Shown here piece by piece: positions 38,573-47,011 of a DNA stretch of 64,000 bases. This DNA is from Polyangium jinanense (GTDB lineage: Bacteria; Myxococcota; Polyangia; Polyangiales; Polyangiaceae). The number at the start of each line of letters is the position of its first letter. The first letter of the stretch is position 1. The notes beneath the pieces were generated by a model that was given only the letters and a program-made list of their open reading frames with translations, was not told where the DNA came from and did not search any database. The DNA is taken from contig NZ_JAGTJJ010000004.1 in the NCBI RefSeq assembly GCF_028435365.1, positions 124,001 through 188,000 of the forward strand, read 5' to 3'. Position numbers and translations under genes: made by a program.

Positions 38573-38694
38573 GGCGTCGAGACCTTGGCGTGCCTCCGCC
38601 CGAGGCGCAACCTCGCCGCGCGAGGGGCCACGACCTCGCACGAAGGGCCCCGTCGAATTCTGGACGCTTGTATAGGCCTTGCTAATCTCGATCC

Positions 38695-39612
38695 GTGAGC
38701 AAGGCGAAGGACAACCCAACTTCCTTCGCCCCCGCAGGAGCGGGGAAGACGGCCAAGCCAAAGGCGCCGCGGCGCGCGTCGCGTGAACCCGAGCGCGAGC
38801 GCGAGGCAGACGTCGCCGTTGCAACCACGAAGAAAACTTCCGCGCGCCGCGAACGCGCGAAGGCGCCGACGAAGAAGCGGCCCGCGCGTCCGAAGTCCGT
38901 GCTCGCCGAGGACATGCTCCGCCGCGCGCTCGAAGCGACGACGCCACGCTCGCGCGCGCTCTGGGCGAGGCGTGGCCTCGCCACACGCGCGCAGCTCGAT
39001 CGCACGACACAGGCGATGCTGCTCCGTCAGCTCTACCTCGCCTACTACGAGGAGTGCCGCTTCGCGCAGGCCGCCGCGATCGCCGAGCAAGCGCTCACGC
39101 TCGACGTGTTGCCCGACGTCGCGCATCAAGACGCCGCGCGCGCGAAGCAGGCGCTCGGCGATGTCGAGGGCGCGGCCGCGCATCTGCGGCTCGCCGCGCG
39201 CATCGGCCCCGCGAGCCGCAAGGCGTTCCACTACTGGACCCTCGGCAGCCTCTTCTACCTGCACCACCGCTACGCCGAAGCGATCGCCGCGATGTCACGC
39301 GCCGCGCGCTGGGGTACGACGGACAAGCCGCTCTATCACGGGCACCTCGCGCTCGCCCGCATCGCGCTCGGGCAAACCGTGGAAGGCATCGGCGACCTCA
39401 TCGACAGGCTGCTCGTCGCGCCCGCAGGCAACGGATACGGCCGCTTCGTGCTCGGCTTCCTGGCCCTGCATGCCGGCCGACCGGACGACGCCCGCCGTTG
39501 GCTCGAAGCCTTCGTCGACCGCACCATGTCCGGCCGAAGGGCCGCCGCCGTCGCGCTCCGCGGGGAGGTCGAGGTTGCCCGCCAGGCGCTCGCTCGCCTC
39601 CCAGCCGACTGA
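38695..39612 (+). CDS. TPR-repeat protein, unknown
   Basis: 305 residues. The first 70 residues are Lys/Arg/Ala-rich and likely disordered. From about residue 95 on, helical pairs match TPR repeats (RQLYLAYYEECRFAQAAAIAEQAL, YWTLGSLFYLHHRYAEAIAAM). No signal peptide. TPRs are protein-binding scaffolds; no partner is evident. GTG start; divergent from the four-Cys pair. Confidence 0.78.
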   Translation: MSKAKDNPTSFAPAGAGKTAKPKAPRRASREPEREREADVAVATTKKTSARRERAKAPTKKRPARPKSVLAEDMLRRALEATTPRSRALWARRGLATRAQLDRTTQAMLLRQLYLAYYEECRFAQAAAIAEQALTLDVLPDVAHQDAARAKQALGDVEGAAAHLRLAARIGPASRKAFHYWTLGSLFYLHHRYAEAIAAMSRAARWGTTDKPLYHGHLALARIALGQTVEGIGDLIDRLLVAPAGNGYGRFVLGFLALHAGRPDDARRWLEAFVDRTMSGRRAAAVALRGEVEVARQALARLPAD

Positions 39613-39674
39613 ATCGAAGATCGTGTCGCTCGCGGATCGGGCCGAACGTCCGACCCTTTGGTAACATACGCGCC

Positions 39675-41072
39675 GTGCGACCCGCCTTCCGACGTGCTCA
39701 GTCTCTCTTCGGGCCTCGATCGCTCGCGCCGCTTTGCCTCGCCGCGCTCGCGCTCGGGGTGCTCTTGCTCTCGCCCTCCGCGGCTTTCGCGGCGGAGGAC
39801 AGCCGCGACCTCTTCACACGCCTGCGCGAGGACTACGGCCTCGTCGGCGGCGCGGTGGGTGCGTTCGCCGGCGGCCTCCTCACGTGCCTCACACCCTGCG
39901 TCTACCCGATGATCGCGATCACGGTCAGCGTCTTCGGGGCCAAGCAGGCGTCGAGCCGGAAGCAGGCCGTTCTGCTCTCGCTCTCGTTCGTCATGGGCAT
40001 CGCGGTCCTCTTCACCACGCTGCTCGTCGGCGCGGCGCTCACGGGCGGCCTGTTCGGCGCGGCGCTCCAGAAGTGGTGGGTCAACGTCGGGATCGCGCTC
40101 GTGATGGGCGCGATGGCCGCGTCGATGTTCGGCGCCTTCGAGCTCACGCTCCCCGACAGCTTGATGCAGCGGCTCTCCAGCGTCGGCGGTGTCGGTTACG
40201 GCGGCGCGTTCGCGCTCGGCCTCGTGAGCAGCTTGATCGCCGCGCCGTGCACGGGCCCCGTGCTCACCGGCGTGCTGCTCTGGATCGGCAAGACGCAGAA
40301 CGTGGTGCTCGGCGCGCTCGTGGGCTTCTGCTACGCGCTCGGCCTCGGCCTGCCCTTCTTCCTCGTCGGCGCGTTCGCCGTCGGCCTGCCGAAGAGCGGC
40401 AAGTGGATGGTCTCGGTGAAGTCGTTCTTCGGCACCGTCCTGCTCGTCTGCGCGCTCTACTTCCTGCGTTACGCGATCCCGGCGATGACCAAGGTGGCAC
40501 GCCATGACACGATGTTCATGGTCGCGGGCGGCGCGGCGATCCTGTTCGGGATCCTGCTCGGCGCGGTGCACCTCGACTGGCACGACGGCGGCCTCGGCGT
40601 GAAGATCCGCAAGGCGCTCGGCATCACGGCGGCGACGGCCGGCGGCTTCATCCTCTGGGTCAGCATCGAGCTGCCGCCCGAGATGCCGCACGTCGTGGCG
40701 ACGGCGGAGGCCGCGGCCGGCAAGAAGCTCCTCGCGTGGGAGCACTCGGAGAAGGACGCGACGGAGAGGGCGCAACGCGAGAAGCGGCCGCTGATGGTCG
40801 ACTTCACGGCGGACTGGTGCGGCGCTTGCAAAGAGTTCACGAAGCACACCTTCTCCGATCCACGCGTCATGGAAAAGGCGGGCAACTTCGTCGCGGTCAA
40901 GTTCGACGCGACCGATGACGAGGATCCGCAGGTCGAGCAGGTGAAGAAGAAGTACGGGGTGGTTGGGCTTCCGACGGTGGTCATCTTCGACTCGAACGGC
41001 AAGGAGCGGCAGCGGTTCACCGAGTTCGTCCCTGCCGACAGGTTCCTCAAGGCCATCGAGGGCATCGACTGA
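39675..41072 (+). CDS. dsbD: DsbD-like thiol:disulfide interchange protein
   Basis: 465 residues. Carries electrons from cytoplasmic thioredoxin to the periplasm. After a signal-like N terminus, an eight-helix membrane core holds the two redox cysteines in LTCLTPCVYP and AAPCTGP; a periplasmic thioredoxin domain at the C terminus (about 350-465) has DWCGACK. The N-terminal immunoglobulin-like domain of E. coli DsbD is missing, so it is a short form. Start at GTG 39675, giving MRPAFRRAQSLFG and a signal ending AFA. Confidence 0.92.
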   Translation: MRPAFRRAQSLFGPRSLAPLCLAALALGVLLLSPSAAFAAEDSRDLFTRLREDYGLVGGAVGAFAGGLLTCLTPCVYPMIAITVSVFGAKQASSRKQAVLLSLSFVMGIAVLFTTLLVGAALTGGLFGAALQKWWVNVGIALVMGAMAASMFGAFELTLPDSLMQRLSSVGGVGYGGAFALGLVSSLIAAPCTGPVLTGVLLWIGKTQNVVLGALVGFCYALGLGLPFFLVGAFAVGLPKSGKWMVSVKSFFGTVLLVCALYFLRYAIPAMTKVARHDTMFMVAGGAAILFGILLGAVHLDWHDGGLGVKIRKALGITAATAGGFILWVSIELPPEMPHVVATAEAAAGKKLLAWEHSEKDATERAQREKRPLMVDFTADWCGACKEFTKHTFSDPRVMEKAGNFVAVKFDATDDEDPQVEQVKKKYGVVGLPTVVIFDSNGKERQRFTEFVPADRFLKAIEGID

Positions 41073-41119
41073 CGGACGCGCCCACGCCACCTCGCATCCC
41101 CTGCATCGCGAGGTCCGTC

Positions 41120-42043
41120 ATGGGTAACGTCATCCGGCTTCTCCCCCTCCTATTCACGCTCCTCCTCGTCCTTCCTAGCTGCTCCGGCAGTGCGCCCACA
41201 CGGGGCGGCCTCGTCGTCGGCGTCACGAGTGATCTGCGCGTCGGCGTCGACGTCCTGCGCCTGCACGTGATCCGCAAGGTCAACGGCGCAGTCATCAGCG
41301 ACGAGGAGCTCTTCTCGGACGGTGCGTCTCCCTTCCAGATCCCACTCGAGATCGGCTTCGCGGATCTCGAAGACGGCGATGACGTCGACGTCGAGATCGA
41401 GGCCTTCGGCAGCACGAGCACGCCGCTCGTCATCCGCACCGCGGGCAGCACCATCCAGGCAGGCCGCACGCTCCTCTTGCGGGCCGACCTCGCCTCCGCG
41501 TGTGCCGGCTCGTCGGCGCCGACCTGCGACGCGCCGCAGACGTGCACAGGCGGCGTCTGCGGAACTTCGTACGTGAGCCCCGCGATGCTGGAGGAGTACA
41601 GCTCCGGCTGGTCCAAAGGAAAGACGGACATCTGCAAGCCGAACGACGGCCCGCCGACGCTCTTCGTGGGCAAGGGCCAGGCCGATTACCTGCCGACGAG
41701 CGATTACGATCTCGCGCAGATCGAGGCAGGTCCGCAGGGCGGGCATCACATCTGGATCGCGCTGCGCATGAAGAACCTGCGGCAGTCGGGGAGCATCACG
41801 ACGCTCACAGGCCACGTCGAGGAGCTCGACCTCGACATCAACCCATTCACCGTGATCTTCACGTTCGATCCCGACGAAGGCGGGTTCTGCAAGCTCTACG
41901 GTCTGCGGTTCCAGATCGACGGCGCAACGGACATCGAGTCGCTGCTCGGCAAGACGCTCCTCGTGAAGGCCAGCGTGAAAGACAAGGACGGCGATGTCGG
42001 CACGGCAGAGCGCTGGGTGAAGTTGTCGTCGGATATTCTCTGA
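41120..42043 (+). CDS. lipoprotein, unknown
   Basis: 307 residues. Signal MGNVIRLLPLLFTLLLV with lipobox LPSC. A beta domain (about 25-125) is followed by a cysteine cluster DAPQTCTGGVCG, then a longer beta domain. No catalytic motif. The cysteine cluster recalls those in the 32-35 kb lipoproteins. The 3' flank is the first structured intergenic repeat, which may end the transcript. Confidence 0.75.
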   Translation: MGNVIRLLPLLFTLLLVLPSCSGSAPTRGGLVVGVTSDLRVGVDVLRLHVIRKVNGAVISDEELFSDGASPFQIPLEIGFADLEDGDDVDVEIEAFGSTSTPLVIRTAGSTIQAGRTLLLRADLASACAGSSAPTCDAPQTCTGGVCGTSYVSPAMLEEYSSGWSKGKTDICKPNDGPPTLFVGKGQADYLPTSDYDLAQIEAGPQGGHHIWIALRMKNLRQSGSITTLTGHVEELDLDINPFTVIFTFDPDEGGFCKLYGLRFQIDGATDIESLLGKTLLVKASVKDKDGDVGTAERWVKLSSDIL

Positions 42044-42054
42044 GGGCCGTTTCG

Positions 42055-42151
42055 CCGGGGTTTCACCCCGGGCCCGACCAGGGGCTCTTCGCCCCTGGAC
42101 CCGAACCAGGGCGCAGCCCTGGACCTCGGGTGCAAAGGCCGCGATGCGGTC
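42055..42151. repeat. structured intergenic repeat, copy A
   Basis: Four consecutive stem-loops just after the lipoprotein stop: CCGGGGT/ACCCCGG (42055-42071), CCAGGGGC/GCCCCTGG (42078-42098), CCAGGGC/GCCCTGG (42106-42122) and GGCCGC/GCGGTC (42137-42151, one G-T pair). Copies B and C at 49 kb have the same series with matched base changes. It may act as a terminator or as a REP-like element. Confidence 0.8.
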
Positions 42152-42162
42152 GATGCAACGGA

Positions 42163-43131
42163 TCAACGTGTTGCTGTCGCGTCCTCGCCGAGACGCGTCG
42201 TCTTCCATCGCGACCAGAAGCCCCCCGTCAGCACGTCGAGCGTGCCGTCCGCCTCCATCACCGTGAGCACCGCGCGTGTGCGTGCCTCGGGTTCGCGCGT
42301 CTCGTCGTCGCGCTCCACGCACGCGCGTTGCCACGTGAAGAGCGCTTCGAGCACGCGTGCTTCGAGCTTGTGCCTCGCGGCAGCGCGCTCCTCGCGGAGC
42401 CGTTCGAGCGCGACTTCCTCGTCAGCAAAGACCAGCCGATCGAAGCGAAACGTCGCGCGCGCTTCGAGCCACAAGCTCGATCCACCGGCAGCCGTGACGC
42501 GATCCGGATCGTACTCCGTCGGCGAGAGCGCACGCGACTCGTCGAGCAGGCGCGTCACGCGCAGCCGAAGCTCGGGCAGGAGCGCGGACGCACGTGCGCG
42601 GGAGGCCACGCGATCGATCCGCGTGACGTGCTCCTCGAGGCGCGCATGTTCGATCGCCGCCGACACGACGGCACGCGCGACGGACGGCGAGATCAAGATT
42701 CGCGGCGGAGCAGGCGGAAGCTCCGGTGTCGTCTCGGCAGCGGTGGAAGGCGCGGGCTCCGGCGAAGGCGCGAGCGGATCGGCGTTCGTGGCCTTGGCGA
42801 TGCGCCCACGCGCGCGCCGCGTCCCTGCAGGCTCGGCGATCCGTTCGATCGGAACCCCGACGAGCACCATCGCGCCGAGATCGTTTTTCCCCTCATCGCG
42901 ACGCACGAACGACACCTGGAGGGAGACCCACAACGATCCCTGCGAAGCGCCGTCACTCCAGAGCTCGTGCGCCTCCGCGTCATCGAGATCCGCGACCGCG
43001 TGAAACGCCCAGTCGTCGTCCAGCAACGTCGCCGCAGCGCGCGCCGGCGTCACGTGGAGCAGCGCGGCGAGCGCAGCGGCGAGGGCCAAGAGAAGAGGAG
43101 AACGTACTTCGAGGCAAACTCGTTGGACCAT
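42163..43131 (-). CDS. exported protein, unknown
   Basis: 322 residues, not recognised. Signal peptide ending ARA, an outside domain (about 30-100) containing SLWVSLQVSFVRRDEGKND, a Pro-rich linker (about 115-145), and an alpha/beta C-terminal part. No cysteines suggest disulfides except one near the C terminus. It is 60 bp downstream of the DUF4912 gene on the same strand; the region before its stop abuts copy A of the structured repeat. Confidence 0.65.
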   Translation of the reverse strand: MVQRVCLEVRSPLLLALAAALAALLHVTPARAAATLLDDDWAFHAVADLDDAEAHELWSDGASQGSLWVSLQVSFVRRDEGKNDLGAMVLVGVPIERIAEPAGTRRARGRIAKATNADPLAPSPEPAPSTAAETTPELPPAPPRILISPSVARAVVSAAIEHARLEEHVTRIDRVASRARASALLPELRLRVTRLLDESRALSPTEYDPDRVTAAGGSSLWLEARATFRFDRLVFADEEVALERLREERAAARHKLEARVLEALFTWQRACVERDDETREPEARTRAVLTVMEADGTLDVLTGGFWSRWKTTRLGEDATATR

Positions 43132-43191
43132 GCACGTACATCGACGCGGCCCGCGACGAGTTGCGCACGATCCAACGATTGTCGTCGCGCT

Positions 43192-44625
43192 CTACCGTTC
43201 GCGTGATCCGGGACGAACCTGCTCGCTCGCGCCGCCACGCGGAAGCTCGCTCGCGCCTCCACGCGTAGGCGCGCTCGGCCTCGATGCCTCGACGGGCAGG
43301 CCGCGGTCGCCAAAGTCGAGCGTGGGCCAGCGATCACCGCTCGCCTCGATCCGCCCGCCGCCACCCGTATGCACAGGAGCCGCCGTGCCCGAGAGGATCG
43401 GCGCGAGCATCGACTCGATCTCGGCAGGCGCGGGCGCACCGCCAGAGGCGCGCACCGGCGCAGCGGCCGCGACGCCGGCTTGTACAGGCGCGCCTCGCTC
43501 AGGCGTCCATCGCGCGACGCGGATCGACACCGCCGAGGTAGGCTCGCTCCGCGACGTCACGACCTCAGCACCGATGGCGAACGGCTCGAACATGCCGTGC
43601 GCGAGCCAGCCGATGCTCACGCGTACGTTGGATCCCGGCTGCAAGTTGCGGAGGTACGCGTCGCCGAAAAGCGCGTCGATGCGGAGATCCCGCTGCTCGA
43701 CGATCGGACCATCCCAGCTCGGCGTGACCTGGATCATGCGCACGACGAGCGCGCCGTCGGTGTGCCGACCCCGCGCCCGCGCAAGGCTCACGGGACGAAC
43801 TTCCCAGTAGAGGTAGAGCGTCGTGGGATCGACGGCGATGGCCACGATCTCGTCGACGTCGTAGCGCTCGGGCAGCGGCAGCTCCTCGATGGCATCCGCC
43901 TCGGGCGCCGACCAAGCCGGCTCTTCGGGCTCCGCTTCCGCTTCCGCAGCCGCTTCCGCAACCGGTGCCGCTTCCGCTTCCGCGACCGCTTCCGCAACCG
44001 GCGCCGCTTCCGCTTCCGCGACCGCTTCCGCAACCGCTTCCGCCTCCGTCTCCTCGACCGCCTTCGCCTCTATCGCGGCCTCGACCTCCGCGGCTTCCTC
44101 CGTGCTCTCTTCCTCGACCGGCTCGGGCTCGCTGTCACTCTCGCTCGGCGTGGTCACGACTTCCTCCCGCTTCTCTTCCCCGACCGCGGGCGCCGCGCCT
44201 CCTGCGACGAGCCGCTGCCTCAGCACGCGCGCTTCCGTGTGCTCCGGCTCCCGCGCGAGCACCTCGTCCAGCACGCCGATCGCTTTGTCCACGAACCCCT
44301 GCGCCGCGTAGATCTCCGCGAGCGTCACCGTCGCGAGGGGCGGCGGCGCCGTCGGCCAGCCTTTCGCCGGTGGCGGCGCGCTCCGCACGGCGTTCGCCAC
44401 GTCGGGCAGGTGCAGACCTCGCTCGATCACCCCGGCGAGCAGATCCCTCGCTCGCCCCATCCATCCACGCGACCGCGCGCGGTCCCGCTCGCTCCGCGCC
44501 GTGCGCGTCACGATCTCGTCCATGAGCTCCGGAATCGTGAGCGCGCGCGGACGGGCGATGCCGAGCTCTTCCGAAAGCGCGATCAGCTCTTCCCGCGTCA
44601 AACCCTCGAGCTCGTGCCGCTCCAT
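43192..44625 (-). CDS. DUF4912-like protein with SAP-like N terminus
   Basis: 477 residues. The N-terminal LEGLTREELIALSEELGI resembles a Rho-N/SAP helix pair, which can bind nucleic acid. A TPR-like piece (about 95-130) is followed by a long acidic Glu/Ala repeat (about 150-240). The DUF4912-type domain follows, with LPERYDVDEIVAIAVDPTTL and YLYWEV. The C terminus is Gly/Pro-rich. The domain is uncharacterised. The acidic part is encoded by tandem repeats. Confidence 0.75.
   Translation of the reverse strand: MERHELEGLTREELIALSEELGIARPRALTIPELMDEIVTRTARSERDRARSRGWMGRARDLLAGVIERGLHLPDVANAVRSAPPPAKGWPTAPPPLATVTLAEIYAAQGFVDKAIGVLDEVLAREPEHTEARVLRQRLVAGGAAPAVGEEKREEVVTTPSESDSEPEPVEEESTEEAAEVEAAIEAKAVEETEAEAVAEAVAEAEAAPVAEAVAEAEAAPVAEAAAEAEAEPEEPAWSAPEADAIEELPLPERYDVDEIVAIAVDPTTLYLYWEVRPVSLARARGRHTDGALVVRMIQVTPSWDGPIVEQRDLRIDALFGDAYLRNLQPGSNVRVSIGWLAHGMFEPFAIGAEVVTSRSEPTSAVSIRVARWTPERGAPVQAGVAAAAPVRASGGAPAPAEIESMLAPILSGTAAPVHTGGGGRIEASGDRWPTLDFGDRGLPVEASRPSAPTRGGASELPRGGASEQVRPGSRER
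43934..44041. repeat. 36-bp tandem repeat in the DUF4912 gene
   Basis: Three imperfect 36-bp units, each coding for 12 residues of Ala, Glu, Val and Pro. The third is less regular. Located in the acidic linker, where length variation would be tolerated. Confidence 0.7.
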
Positions 44626-44769
44626 TTCGCGCGCAACCTAGCACGAAGCGCGGCGTGGCGAGAGCGTCCGAGGCGGGGCAATTTCATTGCGTCCGTTCGT
44701 CCGGAGCATCCCTGCAGAATGCCATCGGAAAACCGCCGAGCGACGGCTCCCGCGCACTAGAATTCGAAC

Positions 44770-45450
44770 ATGCCGCCGCCGCACGTGCTCGCCTTCCGCG
44801 GCCAGGACCGCGCCGAACGAAGGCCAAGCACGCGCGCGGCCGGCTGGACGCATTTCGCCTTCACGAGCCTCGCCTCGCTCGCCGCCGTCGTCTTCGCCGC
44901 CTCCCGCGTCGAGCGTGTCCGCCTCCTCGAAGCGCTCGTCGTACCGGGCACCTTCCTGTTCGCGAACCTCGTCGAGTACCTCGTGCACCGCGGCCCGATG
45001 CACCGCCGCAAGAAGCTCCTGCCGATCCTCTACGAGCGCCACACCTTGCGGCACCACCGTTTCTTCACGCGCGAGGCGATGGCCTGCGAGTCCGCGGCCG
45101 ACTTCCCCATCGTCCTCTTTCCCCCCGTGATGATCCTCGTGGTCCTCGGCGGCGTGGCCCTGCCGGTCGCGCTCCTCCTCTTCGCCGTCGCCACCCCGAA
45201 CACCGGCTGGCTCTTCGTGGCCACCGCCATGGCGTACTTCCTCACGTACGAGTGGCTCCACTTCGCCTACCACCTGCCAGAGCGCTCCTTCCTCGCGCAA
45301 AGCCGCCTCGTCCGCGCCCTGCGCCGGCGGCACGCGCTCCATCACGACCTCGGCCGGATGGCACACGAGAACTTCAACATCACGTTCCCGATCTGTGACT
45401 GGCTCTTCGGGACGCTCGGTCAGCAGAGAAACGACGACCGAGACGGTTGA
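44770..45450 (+). CDS. sterol desaturase/fatty acid hydroxylase-family protein
   Basis: 226-residue membrane enzyme candidate. Histidine clusters expected to hold a di-iron centre are present: EYLVHRGPMH, ERHTLRHHRFF, WLHFAYH and RRRHALHHD. Four hydrophobic segments flank them (about 30-45, 56-75, 115-135, 140-165). Members hydroxylate or desaturate lipids; the substrate is unknown. The tandem repeat cluster begins about 30 bp after its stop. Confidence 0.85.
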   Translation: MPPPHVLAFRGQDRAERRPSTRAAGWTHFAFTSLASLAAVVFAASRVERVRLLEALVVPGTFLFANLVEYLVHRGPMHRRKKLLPILYERHTLRHHRFFTREAMACESAADFPIVLFPPVMILVVLGGVALPVALLLFAVATPNTGWLFVATAMAYFLTYEWLHFAYHLPERSFLAQSRLVRALRRRHALHHDLGRMAHENFNITFPICDWLFGTLGQQRNDDRDG

Positions 45451-45477
45451 CGCGCGAAAACCCACGCGGACCACGGT

Positions 45478-45732
45478 GACCAGCGGCCCTCGACGGCGCG
45501 TCGACACCCGCTGGCAACGATGACCAAGGGCCCTCGACACGCGTCGACCCCCGCTGGCAACGACGACCAAGGGCCCTCGACGGCGCGTCGACACCCGCTG
45601 GCAACGACGACCAGCCACCCTCGACGCGCATCAACCCACGCGGATCACGATGACCAAGGGCCCTCGACGGCGCGTCGACACCCGCTGGCAACGACGCCCC
45701 GTCATCCTCGACGCGAGGATCAGGGCACGAGA
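45478..45732. repeat. 44-bp tandem repeat cluster with internal palindromes
   Basis: Fills the 319-bp gap between convergent genes. Units begin GACCA at 45478, 45522, 45565, 45609 and 45652 with lengths of 43-44 bp, plus a partial sixth. Units 1, 2, 3 and 5 contain near-palindromic TCGACGGCGCGTCGA or TCGACACGCGTCGA; unit 4 is a different version with ACGCGGATCACGAT, and a degenerate copy of it lies just before unit 1 (about 45447-45477). Not coding. Confidence 0.85.
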
Positions 45733-45769
45733 GACGATTTTCGGGGGGATTCGGGGATCGAGGGGCTGC

Positions 45770-46774
45770 TCAGCCCACCGACTTCATCATCGCGACGGGC
45801 GCCGCCGCGTTCGCGCGGTAGCTGCCCGCCGAGAGCGTCTCCACCGGCGTCTTCCGGCGCGCCGGCTGGTTCAGCTTCGCGCCGTCGAGCACCGCCTCGC
45901 AGAGCTCGCCGAAATCGTACCCCTTCGCAGCGGCCGCCCGGGCGAGCAGGCCGTCCGGCGACAGCGCCGGCAGCGTGTTCACCTCGAGCACGTACTCGTT
46001 CTCGCCCGCCGTCACGAGCAGGTCGACCCGCACCGCGCCCGTGCATCCGAGCGCCCGCGCGGCACGCTCCGCCAGGTTCTGCACCCCGCGCTCCCGCTGC
46101 GGCGACAGCTCCACCTTCACGAGCTCCGCGCCGGGATCCTCCAGCATCGCCTTCGGCGTCGCCACTTCCACCGAGCCGAGCACCTGCCCGTCCAGGATCG
46201 CGACGTTGATCTCCACGCCCGTCACGAACCGCTCCACGAGCGCGATGTCGTCGAACTCGAACGCCTGCTCCAGCGCCGCCCGCAGCTCCGCGAGGTTCGT
46301 CACCCGCGACACGCCCTGGCTCGACCCCTCCCCGCGCGGCTTCACGATCGCCGGGTACCCGAACGAGCCGTGCATCCCCTCGAGGTCCGTGAGGTCCGCG
46401 TCCTCCGACACCGTGTAGTACGGCGGCGTCGGCACGTTGTGCAGGCGGAACATCTCCTTCGCCTTCAGCTTGTCCATCGCGAGCGCGCTCGCGAGCACGG
46501 ACGACCCCGTGTACGGAATCCGCAGGAGCTCCAGGAGCCCCTGCACGCAACCGTCCTCGCCCATGCGGCCCGACAGGGCCAGGAACGCCACGTCGATCCG
46601 GGCTTTCTGGATCACGGACGCGAGGTCGGGACCGTAACTCTCGCCGAGCGACAGCCGGACCACCTCATGGCCCCGCGCCGAAAGCGCCTCCGCGACGGCA
46701 TGTCCGGCGGACAGCTCCGACGACGAGCCACCCATGATCACGCCGACCCGCCTCCGCATCGATCGCCTCTTCAT
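45770..46774 (-). CDS. ddl: D-alanine--D-alanine ligase
   Basis: Joins two D-Ala for peptidoglycan. ATP-grasp enzyme of 334 residues with the substrate segment VGVIMGGSSSELSAG, GRMGEDGCVQG, the IVKPRGEGSSQG loop, VERFVTGVE, and EVNTLPALSPDG. The N-terminal loop is about three residues shorter than the usual GGxSxEREVS, and Glu is kept. A GGAGGTG ribosome site sits before the ATG at 46774, which starts MKRRSMRRRV. Longer upstream frames lack support. Confidence 0.92.
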   Translation of the reverse strand: MKRRSMRRRVGVIMGGSSSELSAGHAVAEALSARGHEVVRLSLGESYGPDLASVIQKARIDVAFLALSGRMGEDGCVQGLLELLRIPYTGSSVLASALAMDKLKAKEMFRLHNVPTPPYYTVSEDADLTDLEGMHGSFGYPAIVKPRGEGSSQGVSRVTNLAELRAALEQAFEFDDIALVERFVTGVEINVAILDGQVLGSVEVATPKAMLEDPGAELVKVELSPQRERGVQNLAERAARALGCTGAVRVDLLVTAGENEYVLEVNTLPALSPDGLLARAAAAKGYDFGELCEAVLDGAKLNQPARRKTPVETLSAGSYRANAAAPVAMMKSVG

Positions 46775-46900
46775 CGAATCCACCTCCGTCGGCCTGAACG
46801 CTCGGACCACGTCACGACCTTCTAGCCGGCGGGTATCAGACAATCGACGAAGGGGTCAACAAAACGGACAACTTCGGATCTACGCGGGACCGTTCGGGAT

Positions 46901-46925
46901 CTAGAACATCGGAACGATGTTCTAG
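46901..46925. promoter_or_regulatory. perfect 11-bp inverted repeat upstream of ddl
   Basis: CTAGAACATCG-GAA-CGATGTTCTAG, a perfect inverted repeat with a three-base spacer, about 127 bp upstream of the ddl start. There is no T-tract on either side, so it is more likely an operator than a terminator. The binding protein is unknown. Confidence 0.55.
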
Positions 46926-46959
46926 GGAGATCGCAACGCGAGCTCCCTCGGGGGGTGAA

Positions 46960-47005
46960 TCGGCCGGGCTTCGCCTGGCCGAGTGGGGGACGCGAGGCGT
47001 CCCCC
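46960..47005 (-). terminator. double hairpin after the PP2C gene
   Basis: Two hairpins: TCGGCCGGGC/GCCTGGCCGA (one G-T pair) and GGGGGACGC/GCGTCCCCC, perfect over nine pairs with a GAG loop. They lie directly downstream of the PP2C stop. No T-tract is present, so a termination role is inferred from position. Confidence 0.5.
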
Positions 47006-47011
47006 TCGGGA

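Noticed and set aside
45478..45732. Repeat cluster as a CRISPR array
   Set aside because: Units follow each other directly without unique spacers, and there are no cas genes nearby.
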